A stretch of 64,000 bases of DNA. Source: Camelus bactrianus (lineage: Eukaryota; Chordata; Mammalia; Artiodactyla; Camelidae). Numbering within the stretch: position 1 is the stretch's first letter; each line of letters begins with the position of its first letter. Below the pieces are notes generated by a model. It saw only the letters and a list, made by a program, of their open reading frames with translations, made no database searches and was not told the origin of the DNA. Where the stretch lies: positions 12,851,501-12,915,500 of the forward strand of contig NC_133574.1 of the NCBI RefSeq assembly GCF_048773025.1. Direction: 5' to 3'. Positions 51,176-61,097 of the stretch are shown piece by piece. The position numbers and the translations under genes were made by a program.

Positions 51176-51818
51176 CTGTTAAATAATCTGCCCCAGTCCA
51201 CGTTATCTGCACTGCACACTCACACACATCATCTCACCGCTCAAGACACACTGCACACGGCTGCAGAAGCACGGCAGGTGCAAAACTGTCGCTGCAGCCA
51301 CCCCTTCCGTCACTGTTACTGAACGCCTGCCCGGTTCTGCACGGACACAACTCCCCCTTCCGTTCTCAGCATTTCCCTCACTTGTCCTGTGCTGAGCATC
51401 TTTCATCACAGAGCTTGATTCTTCCTTTCCTTACATCCTGACCCTACTTCTTACCCCTGGGTCTCCCCAGCAGCACGGGAATGTGTATTGGTCCGACTGA
51501 CGCTACACTAAACTGCTATCCTCAGGGAGACAACGGTTTATAGCACCTTCAGAAACATCTCTGTGAACCGTCTCTCCTCTCAGTCTGGCCAGCACTGGGA
51601 CCAGGAAATTCTTAGTAACTTAATACTTTTTAAAGTTAAACGTTTAACTTAACATATGTAAAACTTAACACTTTTCCTCCTGTTTGAAGCCATGTATACA
51701 AATGTCTTTTGTTTGGGTCAGTTTATGATATTGTGTCTAAACATTTTAGAAAAGTTTTCAAAAAATCCAACAGGTGTTTTCAGAGCCGCAGGTGCAGAGG
51801 AGCTGAACTCACTCATAC

Positions 51819-51911
51819 CATCTTGTCTCCTCTTCAGCCAATTTTGCCTCCTCCTTTGCTGCCAACAGCTGCTGCTTTCCCACCAGCTCACATCCGTTCA
51901 TGTCCACCTTC
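51819..51911 (-). CDS. Exon 10: coiled coil 2
   Basis: 93 nt between CCCCTCTCAG and GTATGAGT, encoding KVDMNGCELVGKQQLLAAKE followed by EAKLAEEETR. It corresponds to [20 protein letters not shown] of MIA3. Confidence 0.65.
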
Positions 51912-53283
51912 CTGAGAGGGGAAAGAAACTCTGAAATTCTGCCAGTTTCCCTCCCAGAAACTGGAAGGGAAGAATTCCATGTTCCTTTCGCCCTTCCCCA
52001 TAAATGCTCAGGCTGATAAATACACAGGAAAGAATTAAAGTACCCCCACTAATAAATATGAAAAAGCTACACTCAGGCCTCTGGCAACTGTTTGGTATCT
52101 GGGCTTCCCTTCAGCGTCCCCACCCATAATCATTTATGCATAAAGTAAACACACAGGAAAAGCCCACGTGAAGTGTGCCCCGCCCCCCCACCAGGCTCAG
52201 GTTCCTGTGCCTGGGACAGCATGAGCTCACTGTGTTTCAACGTGGGAATCAGGGTCTGACCAAGTCATCACAACCAAACAATTAGGGTAAAGCAAGCGTT
52301 CATGACTTGTTTGATTTCTCCCACAGAGAGCACAGATTTCAGTCAAAACCTGGAGCAAAACCTGATCCTTTAGGAAATATAAGGAAATGTTTGTTTTTGA
52401 AAGCGGGTTAATGGGTGTGATGTCCCTGACCTCTCCCTGAGAATGACAGGAAACTCTGGACAAATTATGAAATCCATGATCAAATGTACCAAATTGCTAA
52501 CAAGCCAGAAAGGGACATGAGGCCAAGATGGAGAAGAAGAAAGCCCAGGACTGGGCCCACCTTCCCCGGGGGTCACCCGTTAACTGCAGAGGAAACCACT
52601 GAGATGCAGAGCAGCCCGGCAGCCGGTGCCCCCTACGCACAGGCACCGCAGTCAGGCAGCTGGAGCTCACTGTCTGTCAGCAAAGGTGATCCCTAGAGAG
52701 ACCCACAGGACTTAGCTGGGATCCATGAGAGCTATATGCCAGAAACAAAGGTGGACAGGAGACACACGGGCCTCACGAATGCTGGCTGCACTGACTGATC
52801 TCAGCTGCTAACCGGGTTAACAGGATGTAGCGCTGCTGGCGCCCTGACCACCTGCCAGCTGTAATGCCCACCTTCTCTGCAGCAAGTTAACCTCACACGA
52901 GGCCTCAAATTTTCTCTATTTTCTACCCAATGTCTAGAGTTTATTAAAAATGATAGACACATGGCAGGTCATGACACTTTGATGTGGTTGAAACCTAAGG
53001 AAAATAAAAATGGACCTAGGGGGATCCAGATAATGAAGTGACTAAATCTGGTCCAAGAACCCGCTAAAATCTCAAACTAAATACAAACAAGACTCTGGTA
53101 ACCAGTTAGAATGAACAGAAGCAGCAGATTACAGAAATCAAGGTCGAAAAATAAATGCACATCTGTACTGATTGAATATGGTAAAGAAAATATGGTGGTA
53201 AGTATTCTGAAACGTATTACAATATCCACATAACTCCACACATTCATTCACACATTGTCATAATTAACACGGGAATGTCTTAC
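51912..53283. other. Intron-like stretch, nothing firmly recognised
   Basis: Intron between exons 9 and 10. The part around 52.5-52.9 kb is richer in GC and might be an old interspersed repeat, but I cannot name it. Confidence 0.4.
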
Positions 53284-53422
53284 CCTTCAGTGTCCATAGA
53301 TCTCTGTCCACTGATTTCATCAAGGACACTTACTTTCTTCACCTGCCTTTGGAAACCGTCTTCCTCACGTTCTTTCAGAGATCCCGATGCAGAATGGTGG
53401 TCTTGCATTTTCTTTTTACCCT
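53284..53422 (-). CDS. Exon 9: coiled coil 2
   Basis: 139 nt between TTTATAG and GTAAGACA, starting GKKKMQDHHSASGSLKEREE and holding FQRQVKKVSVLDEISGQ, which parallels LRQKVEILNELYQQK of MIA3. Both ends have two-base overhangs that fit exons 8 and 10. The intron before it carries the Tigger1 copy. Confidence 0.65.
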
Positions 53423-53560
53423 CTATAAACATAAAACAACTGGCTTTGTGTGTGCACATGTGCACTCAAGAGCTTGGCTGTGCTGGGGAGTGGAGAAAGG
53501 AGAGAATTCTGAAGGCAGGAATCCCCTTTTTACCTTCCCAGTGCAAATTCATTGCTATTA

Positions 53561-55472
53561 CAGGCATGTTTCATTTTATTGCCCTCCCTGGTAATGCATA
53601 TTTTTAAACAATTGAAGATTTGTAACAACCCTGAGTACAGCAATTCCATTGGTGACATTTTTTTCTGGCAGCATTTGCTCATTTCTTATCTCTGTGTCAC
53701 ATTTTTGTAGTTTCTGAAATATTTGGTTTTTTATCATTTTAATTAAAACAGGCATGATATTCCTTTAAGGCAAAGCCTAATCCAGCGGAAGTCCCTAGTT
53801 CTCAGCAATTCTATAAACCCTGAGAGAGGTGAAGAGGCTTCAGAATAAAAGTGTGAAGCCAGCAGGGTTTGGCCCATGAAGTTTAAGGCAAGATTCCATC
53901 TCCACTGCATACCTGTGCAAGGTAAGGCGGGAAGAGCTGACCCAGAGGCTGCTGCAAGTGCTCCAGGAGATGAAGCTAAGGCAGCTAATGAAGGTGGCTG
54001 CACTAAACAACAGGTTTTCAATGCAGAGAACTGCAAGGGGAGGCCACCCAGCACCATCACAGCTGGAGAGAAGTCAGCGCCTGGCATCAAGGCTTCAATG
54101 GACAGGCTGATTTTCCCGTTAGTGGCTAACGAAGCCAATATTCATTTAACATTATGAAAATCCTATGTCCCATGAGAATCAAGTGAAATCTACTCTGTGC
54201 TCTATAAATAGAACAAAGCCTGAATGACAGCACATCTATTTACAACATGAATATTTTAGCCCATTGTTGAGACCTACTGCTCAGAAAACAAAACAAAACA
54301 CACAAAAAAAATTCTTTCAAAATATTACTGCTCATGGACAATGCACAAGTCATCCAGGAGCTCTGATGGAGATGCATGAGATGAATGCTGTTTCCATGCT
54401 TAACACGACATCTATTCTGCAGCCCATGAATCAGGAGTAATTATGACTTTCAAGTCTTATTATTTAAGAAATACATTTTGGAAGGCTTTAGCTGCCATAG
54501 ACAGTGACACCAATGATGCGTCTGGGCAAATGAATGGAAAATTTTCTGGAAAGGATTCACCATTTTACATGTCATTAAGAACATTCGTGATTCATGGGAA
54601 GAAGTCAAAATATCAACATGAACTGGGGTTTGGAAGGAATTGATTCCAATCCTGATGTGTGACTTTGAAGGGCTCAAGAATTCAGTGCAGGAAGGAGCTG
54701 CAGATGTGCTGAAAATAGCAGGAGAACTAGAGTTACAAGTGGAGCCTGAAGATATGACTGATTGGCTGCAACCTCATGATAAAATGTGCATGAATGAGGA
54801 GCTGCTTCTTATGGACAAGCAAAGAAATTGGTTTCTTGAGATGGAATCAACTGGTGAAGATGCTGTGAAGAAGGTTGAAATAACAAAGGACTTAGAAGAG
54901 CGTATGAACTTAGCTGATAAATTACCACAGGGTTTGAGAGGACTGACTCCAATTTGGAAAGAATTTCTACTGTGTGTAAAATGTGTCAAATTGCCTGTGA
55001 CAGAGGACTTGTTCCTGAAAGGAAGAGAGAATCCTGTCACAAACTTCATTGTGGTCTTATGTTAAGAAATTGCAAAAGCCACACCGATCTTCAGCAACTG
55101 CCACAATGACCAGTCAGCAGCCACCAATGTTAATTCAATGCCATCCACCAAAATGACTGTAACTCAATAAAAAAAAAAGTTAAAAAAAAACCATCCACCA
55201 ACAAAAAGATTAAACCTCACTAAAGGCTCCAATGATGGCTAGCAGTTTTTAGTAATAAAGAGTATTTTCATTAAGTTATGAACATTGGGGTTTTTAGACA
55301 CAGTGGTATTGCTCACTTAATAGACTACAGTATAGTGTAAACTTAACTGTTCTTTGCACTGGAAAACCAAAAAAAAAAAAAACCCAAAAAATAAGTTATT
55401 TAACTCTCTTTATTATATTTATTTTATTCTAGGGGTCTAGAAATGAAGCCACAACATCTCCCAGGAATCCTG
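53561..55472 (+). mobile_element. Tigger1 (pogo-type) DNA transposon, internally deleted
   Basis: The left end CAGGCATG...TTTCATTTTATTG and the right end ...TTTATTCTAGGGG..CAGGAATCCTG resemble the Tigger1 terminal repeats, and a TA sits on each side (53559-53560, 55473-55474). Inside are transposase remnants: GRADPEAAASAPGDEAKAAN, then [33 protein letters not shown] and VEPEDMTDWLQPHDK...MDKQRNWFLEMEST, all close to Tigger1. At about 1.9 kb it is shorter than the roughly 2.4-kb full element. The DNA-binding N-terminal part and part of the catalytic core are gone and the frames are broken. It lies in the intron between exons 8 and 9. Confidence 0.9.
55141..55200 (+). mobile_element. Tiny A-rich retro-insertion inside Tigger1
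   Basis: Perfect 10-bp direct repeats CCATCCACCA (55141-55150 and 55191-55200) flank a 40-bp insert ending in A-runs. The Tigger1 consensus, as recalled, has only one such motif here. It looks like a very short L1-driven insertion with target-site duplication. Confidence 0.6.
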
Positions 55473-55505
55473 TATGTAAGGTTTTCTTCCCAACAAGCAA
55501 CATAC

Positions 55506-55578
55506 CTTCCAGGCTGCAGTCCCCTGTTGTCACAGCTCACTGCATCGAATCCTCAGATCTGGTCTTCGAAACACCTGG
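55506..55578 (-). CDS. Exon 8, with an in-frame stop
   Basis: 73 nt between CTTACAG and GTATGTTG. In phase 0 it reads PGVSKTRSEDSMQ, then TGA (55537-55539), then AVTTGDCSLE. The one-base overhang fits exon 9, so the exon borders look right even though the frame is interrupted. Confidence 0.5.
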
Positions 55579-55779
55579 CTGTAAGATAGATATGAGAAGA
55601 CATTCAAGAAGAACTGATCCACAGCAATGTGCACATACTTAACATGAGAGGAATCATACGCTTGGAATCAGCTAAGATGGGCCATCTGCTTTCCGTGCGT
55701 TACAGCACAATTAAACACTGACACAGTGATGCTCGGTTCTCTGAGGTAAGCATCTCTGGGGGTGAGTAACAATCCTTAC

Positions 55780-55835
55780 TCTCTTCTTGATGCTGAGCTG
55801 AACGTCCTCCTGCACATGCATTTCTTCAGATTTCA
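55780..55835 (-). CDS. Exon 7
   Basis: 56 nt between CCACAG and GTAAGGAT, encoding KSEEMHVQEDVQLSIKKR after a split L codon. It leads into a stretch like LKLLQLKLRASVSTK of MIA3. Confidence 0.6.
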
Positions 55836-56356
55836 CTGTGGCTTCACAGACATGAGATTTATTAAGAGCAATTTCAACTTAAAACATTCTCATTGGTGAC
55901 TAAATTCCCAAGAAAAATAATTTGAGTAGATATCAACATTTAATCTTCTAAGACATGAGATTGTTGTTCCTTGTGAAAGCTAATGTGTACAGTGGAAATC
56001 CTGCTGCAACTGGAGGCATTTACCTCAAATTCCTGAAGTGTTCATTGAAACAGCACCTTTCAAGTTCTCTGGAGATGTTCCTTTTTCCAGTATCTTCACA
56101 CAGGACAGAAATAAAGTATGTACTAAGATTTCAATGAAAACTCAGGGTGATATGTTTAAAAAGTGTAATTTTTTTTTTCCAGAAACAAAGTATTTTGTTA
56201 GCTGCAAAACAAACCATAGAAAATAAATATATTAGCCCTGGTACATGTCCAAAGACTTTGGTGAGCATTCTCTCCAGAAGATATTAAGGCAGTGAAATGA
56301 TTCTGAACATACACATTTTATAAAGAAAGGAAAGCAAGTGTTATATGTTTCCTTAC

Positions 56357-56613
56357 ATATGCTTGAAAGCATCTGAGACTTTCCCTGAATTTCGGTTTGG
56401 GGCTGAAGACAGTGCTCCATTTGAGAATTTACAGCAGACAGGGCCTCTTCCTTCAAGTTCTAGCAACGGGCATCCTAGCAGCTCATTCTGACCCTTTGCA
56501 TCTTGCATTTCCTTCTTCAGCTGGTCCTCTTCCACTGCCAGCCGGCCAATCTCTTCCAGAATGTCTTGGTTTGTTCTGATGGGCAGTTGCTTCTCTTCAA
56601 CCCTTTTGGAATC
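56357..56613 (-). CDS. Exon 6: coiled coil, with a single-base frame change
   Basis: 257 nt between GGGACAG and GTAAGG. The first part reads DSKRVEEKQLPIRTNQDILE and on to GQNELL in phase 0. The last part makes sense only in the next frame (NLKEEALSAVNSQMEHCLQP...), and that frame also gives the phase needed by exon 7. One base appears to have been lost at about 56455-56485. Confidence 0.6.
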
Positions 56614-57238
56614 CTGTCCCTTCTCAGCCAGTACCCACAACTACGCCTAAGTTTCCTGTGATGGCAGCTGATACAGGCTGGGCCCAGGACAAATGTCAAG
56701 CCCATAAAGAAATGTGGAAAAAAGACCTCCAGGCACAGATTTTTCCTCACCTCCACAGGCTTCCTCCTCCCTGGACAATGGAGGGCACGACTGGACAAGA
56801 GGAAGCAAGGGTGGGAAACTGCTCGTGTCAAAGAGCTCACAAATGAGTGTTGCTGGTGAAATATAAACAAAGTTTACCCAAATTCACATGGAAAATTCTC
56901 TGTTTAACATCAACAGGGCAAGGAACTGTGCACCTAGTCTAGTAACTTCCTTAACCTCTCAGGTATTTCCTGACATCTTCTGTGTATCTTGGAGGGCAGT
57001 GTGAGTGGTGAGAAAACTCTCTAGGTTGTGAAAATAAGACATATTTCCTAGTCTCTGAAATAGAAAAAGTCACAGAGGTTTTAGTCCATGAAATTCTGGG
57101 TCATTGTTCACAGGGAATTTCCGCTCCTGGGCTCTCACACTCTGTTGTGGTCAAAAGCAGGAGGAGCAGGTGCACGCAGCTCGCCCAGGGCACAAAAAGC
57201 CTCAGAAGCCCAGCTATGGTCAAAGTGGCAGCTCTTAC

Positions 57239-57343
57239 CAGGTGTGGGTTCTTGGCGTTCTGGTCCCTCACAGCCTGCAGCTTAGCTCGAACAATCTTAA
57301 TGATGTCATTCAAATTTTCATTCACCTTCTCAATGGCTTCAAG
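57239..57343 (-). CDS. Exon 5: coiled coil 1
   Basis: 105 nt, 35 codons, starting LEAIEKVNENLNDIIKIVRA and ending RDQNAKNPHL before GTAAGAGC. The end matches REQNVKNQDL of MIA3. Confidence 0.75.
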
Positions 57344-57431
57344 CTCTCATTCAATGAAACATTGAATTAGTAACAATTACTCATTACTTTCATTTCTACT
57401 TTCAGAATGTAATCTAACAAGTGGTTCGTAC

Positions 57432-57509
57432 CTTAAACTTCAGTGCTTTCTCAGAGGGCAGCTTCTTTTGCCTGATTGCCTCCTCTAAGCATTTCTTTGC
57501 GTTGTTGGT
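57432..57509 (-). CDS. Exon 4: coiled coil 1
   Basis: 78 nt, phase 0 to 0, encoding TNNAKKCLEEAIRQKKLPSE plus KALKFK. It aligns with [20 protein letters not shown] and then EAIKYK of MIA3 without a gap. Confidence 0.75.
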
Positions 57510-57636
57510 CTATGCAAAAATGTAATGAAGGAAACAGAATTACAAATACTAAGTACACTGCTAGCTGAACCTATCTTGTGTGTGACCTCTTCCACTAATA
57601 CAGAAAGTGGTGCTTTACATCTACAACACTTGCTTT

Positions 57637-57802
57637 GTTTATTTTTTTACTGATATATAGTCAGTTACAATGTGTCAATTTTCTGGTGTACAGCATGTTT
57701 CAGTTACATATATATATACACCTATGTTTGTCTTCACATTCTTTTTCATTATAGATTACAAGATATCAAGTAGAGTTCCCTGTGCTCTACAGAAGAAATC
57801 TG
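57637..57802 (-). mobile_element. LINE-1 3' end fragment
   Basis: The plus strand reads ACTGATATATAGTCAGTTAC...GGTGTACAGCATGTTTCAGT...GTTCCCTGTGCTCTACAG, the reverse complement of the L1 3' UTR common in camelids and other cetartiodactyls. It is 5'-truncated to under 200 bp and lies between exons 3 and 4. Confidence 0.85.
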
Positions 57803-57836
57803 TTTTTTTGTTTGTTTGTTTGTTTGTTTTTTTTAT
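57803..57836. repeat. (TTTG)n microsatellite
   Basis: About six TTTG repeats followed by a T-run, next to the L1 fragment. Confidence 0.85.
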
Positions 57837-57989
57837 CTAGGACACATGCTTTGAACCTAGACCTCTTATGGAACACATGGAACAGGACAGTAGGATGAAG
57901 GAAAAGAGAGCCAAATAACTGAACTGCCAGAGTGGGGAGGAACTGAAGGTAAAATCACAAAAAAAAAAAAAGCAAAAGGACAAGGATAC

Positions 57990-58078
57990 CTTCTGCACCC
58001 AAGCAGATATATTTTCTGCAAGTTCTCTGTTTTCATTCTCCATATTCTTGCTCTGCTCATTCATCTGCTTTAAAGTAA
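57990..58078 (-). CDS. Exon 3: start of coiled coil 1
   Basis: 89 nt, two bases completing the V codon and then 29 codons: TLKQMNEQSKNMENENRELA and on to AWVQK. It corresponds to [20 protein letters not shown] of MIA3. The donor is GTATCC. Confidence 0.75.
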
Positions 58079-59580
58079 CTAAAAGGAGATGAAGCAATTT
58101 CTCATATTGGCAAGAAAACCCAGTAGAATAGAATTATCATGATTTATTAGCAGTAGAGACATATCTGGCTGGCACTATGAGTATAATTAAACTTTTAGCT
58201 TTTCTACTGTGCCTAAAGGAAGCAAATCTTAGTGGCATTCTAAATGTGAGATCATTGAGATTCCTAGTTTAATTTTTTTCAAAGATGCAGAAACACAATA
58301 AAAAGTCTTCCCCTAAATTCTCTCCCAGCTATAAGCACCATTCTTAGAAAATTCAATCATTCAAATACTTTTGACATCACCAGAGATGAAAAAGAAAAAC
58401 CAAGCAACCTGTCCCCTTAACATTCTCTCCTCCAATTACTAAGGTAAGTAAACATGCCCCTGCTTAAAAAAATAGAACCCTTATCCCACGCAGGTTCACC
58501 CCACAGCCAGGCCCTATCTGCAACACCACAGAAGGCAAGTTCAAAACGTTGCCTGACTGGGCCTGCACTGGCCTCGAGTGTCTTCCTGCTGCCTGGAAGA
58601 TCGTCTTTCATGAAAATCATGTTGGGGGCCCTGAAGGACAAGGTAGCTGGAATTAAACACTTTGGTACCATGTGGGCTTCCCCACCTAGTCACTGGAGGA
58701 CCTGGATAACACACAGGCCCTAAATGACAAGCTTTTCTATCGCCAGGATGAGAATGTTACCATCACTGCTTCAGGAAAGCAGCACATGTAAAACAGCCAG
58801 TCACAGGCGACTCCATGTGTGAAGCTCTAGAACGCAGCCCTCAGAACCAGACTCCTCTCTCAGGCATCTAAGTCCCTCATCTGACCACACAGTGCACACG
58901 CATCTTCTGTCTGCCCAGTGGTGATGCTCTGATGCTGAGATCCCTCTTCTCAGCACCAGCCCTTCTGCATCAACTGTCACCAACAGCAGCCCTTGAGGGC
59001 CTACTTAGTGCCGGGCAGCCACCCTGCCCATCACGCACAGCCCCACTCGGTCAGCAGAGTGTGAAGCCTGCATAGAAAGCATCATCTTCAGGCTGAATCA
59101 CTTCCATTAAGTCCCCACTGCCATGAATGGCTCCTTTCACTTATGAGTCACAGCCCATGGATGCCCCTCTGCTGTGACACACACCGCCTGGCTACATCTG
59201 CATCCCTCCCTCAGCCTGGAGAGTCCTGACAGGCTCAAGTAGTGTTTCAGCATCTTTACTTTTCACCAAGAGCCAGCTCATATTAGGGACACACTCCGAA
59301 CATTAGACTCTTCTCATCACCTTCTTCCTCAAGTTTGCTATGCGAAATTAAACTCATCCTAGTCTCCCTACTCCTGTGACCCTCCTGGCCTCTTAGCTCA
59401 ATAGATGTCAACTTCCTCTACGATGTCATTTAGACACCATTGCAGGAGTAAAATTTTCAAGAGTTGAGAAGTCAGTTAGACATCAGAAGTCATTGTGTTT
59501 ACTCTTAGTTGAATTAAAATCCACATCAAATCCTGGTATTGAGAAAATATTACAAAGGAAACTAAACCCTAATACCTTAC

Positions 59581-59602
59581 CTTGACACACTGGAGGCTTT
59601 AC
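59581..59602 (-). CDS. Exon 2: 22-nt micro-exon
   Basis: Between CTCCTAG and GTAAGG. It encodes VKPPVCQ plus one base, matching VKDRVYQ of human MIA3 in position and in ending with Q before the next exon's VT. Confidence 0.7.
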
Positions 59603-60482
59603 CTAGGAGAGGAAGAAACATTAAATTTGAAGTCAAAACATATAATTAGTAAATCTATAATTTCTAATATACTATCAAAACAGTAATCCATTGAAATCAC
59701 AATTATCACTTTGGTACAGCATAACAATTAATATGATTAAAAATCAGGAAAAATCAGAATTTCCTACTTAAGGCATGATCTTTCACTCACCATTTCTGAT
59801 AGCACAATGGTAAATAACTTATTTTAGAACAAAAGATCTGCTTACATTCTATTAAATAAACATCATTCTATTCAATTTTCATAACGCATATTCACATTTA
59901 ACGACACTGAACTATATTATTTTCATGATATGTTGTTGTAATGCATCATTTATCTAATTTTTTTTGTCAAACCAAACATCCACACTTAAGTCCAGAACCT
60001 GGATAGTTGTGTAACCTTCAAAAGAGAGAGAGAGACAGAGAGGAGAAAACTAAAAGAAAAATAAAGGCAAAATCTTTATACTAAGATTAAGATGCACCCC
60101 TTTCATTCAATGAAAGGTTTTCTGAAATCTTATACAGAGTTGACTGTTGAATTGATAAGCAATTGTAACCTATGAGGTCGTAAGATTTGTCAAGACCACT
60201 AAAAACAAACGGACATCAGATGAGACATCAGACGAGAATGAAAGTGAGTAATGGCTGTAGTGAAACCACACACAGCAGCAGGACGGACAGCGACCATTTT
60301 CAAGAAGCGAACGTGCTTCTTGACTCAGATACAAGTCATCGTATGAAGAGTAATAGTCCAGAAAAACCCAGGCAGGACTCCACTGTAATACCATGCAAAG
60401 ACACTTTTCCCTGACACTTAACACATATTTCTTCATTCAAAACTTTAAGTGATGATCAGAGACTGAGGCCAGCCCCTAACCT

Positions 60483-60531
60483 TGCCAAGATTTTGGAGAA
60501 TCATCACAGTGTCGAAGATCCAGTGGCAATA
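60483..60531 (-). other. Short echo of exon 1
   Basis: Reads ATCTTCGACACTGTGATGATT and ends in CTTGGCAAG before GTTAGG. Its first 25 bases match the first bases of exon 1 (ATCCTCGACACTCTGATTCT) apart from a 3-base insertion and a few changes. It may be a relic of an exon duplication, or chance. Confidence 0.25.
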
Positions 60532-60965
60532 ATGTGGCAATAGAAGAATGCATCCATGGAGGGCAAACAGAAAACCACAGATGTTCCCTTAACTTCACAC
60601 TTGCTCAGGACCACTGAGCTTCCCTGTCCCCTGTCACCCAACACACAGGCAGGGGCAGGTGGAGAGATAGATGGACTCGCCAAATACTTAACCTTCCTGT
60701 TTTGTTATTGAAGAGAAGAGTTTATAAATTGCCATTGTCTCATTGAGAATATACTGTTGTCTTGCTCAATGAGTTCTTACTATAAAGATTTTGCAACAAA
60801 TTTCCATTTCAAAACTAATTTGTGTTCAAGTTAATAATCTAAAAGGAAACAAAGAAAAGACTCCTGGATTCTGGCCCAGGCAGGCAAATAAAATGTCCAG
60901 TGACTATATAAATTCCTATTAGGTGTGATTAAAAGGACACTGTCAGGTACTTTAGTAATACTTAC

Positions 60966-61097
60966 AGCAAGGACGGTCCTCCAGACGAACAAGAGAAAAA
61001 TAGAAACTCCCCAGGAGGCAGCAAGAAGAATAAGCTTCCACAGAAGTTCATAAACATCAGACGCAGGATGGAAAAGGAGAATCAGAGTGTCGAGGAT
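60966..61097 (-). CDS. Exon 1 of the chain: transmembrane segment
   Basis: 132 nt, phase 0 to 0, between TTTTCAG and GTAAGTATT. It encodes ILDTLILLFHPASDVYELLW followed by a hydrophobic helix and WRTVLA. The LLW...hydrophobic...FVWRTVL pattern is the hallmark of the TANGO1-short/cTAGE5 membrane anchor. The upstream coding start is not seen. Confidence 0.75.

Larger units (their letters stand above)
58079..60965. other. Introns 1 and 2 of the MIA-like chain, mostly unrecognised
   Basis: Apart from micro-exon 2 (59581-59602) and a short GA-rich run at 60021-60045, I see nothing I can name. The minus strand at 60483-60531 echoes the start of exon 1 (GGATCTTCGACACTGTGATG). Confidence 0.4.
49242..61097 (-). 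pseudogene. MIA2/MIA3 (cTAGE5/TANGO1)-like multi-exon gene, probably decayed
   Basis: Fourteen minus-strand exons (listed separately) form a chain with matching splice phases, encoding about 440 residues before the proline-rich tail. The order is a membrane helix ending FVWRTVLA, a short linker VKPPVCQ, and coiled coil from VTLKQMNEQS to SELRREN. Human MIA3 (recalled) runs FLWRTVLVVKDRVYQ|VTEQQI and later [22 protein letters not shown] and EKKAHENWLKAR, each with a counterpart here (VLDEISGQ, LLAAKEEAKLAEEE, EKKAQDSSLRAQ). TANGO1/cTAGE5 proteins sit at ER exit sites and help export bulky cargo such as procollagen. Signs of decay are a single-base frame change in exon 6, a TGA in exon 8 and a one-base loss in exon 13. 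No first exon with a start codon was recognised. It is not a processed retrocopy, because introns are present. It could still be a working gene if the lesions are sequencing errors. Confidence 0.75.

Noticed and set aside
52500-52900. Possible 5' end of a LINE or other old repeat
   Set aside because: GGCCAAGATGGAGAAG looks L1-like at first glance, but nothing after it agrees.
54640-55065. 141-codon plus-strand frame as a host gene
   Set aside because: It is the C-terminal part of the Tigger1 transposase inside a recognisable element with terminal repeats.
58980-59030. MIR or L2 fragment
   Set aside because: A short stretch resembles the MIR core (CTACTTAGTGCCGGGCA) but is too brief to support a call.
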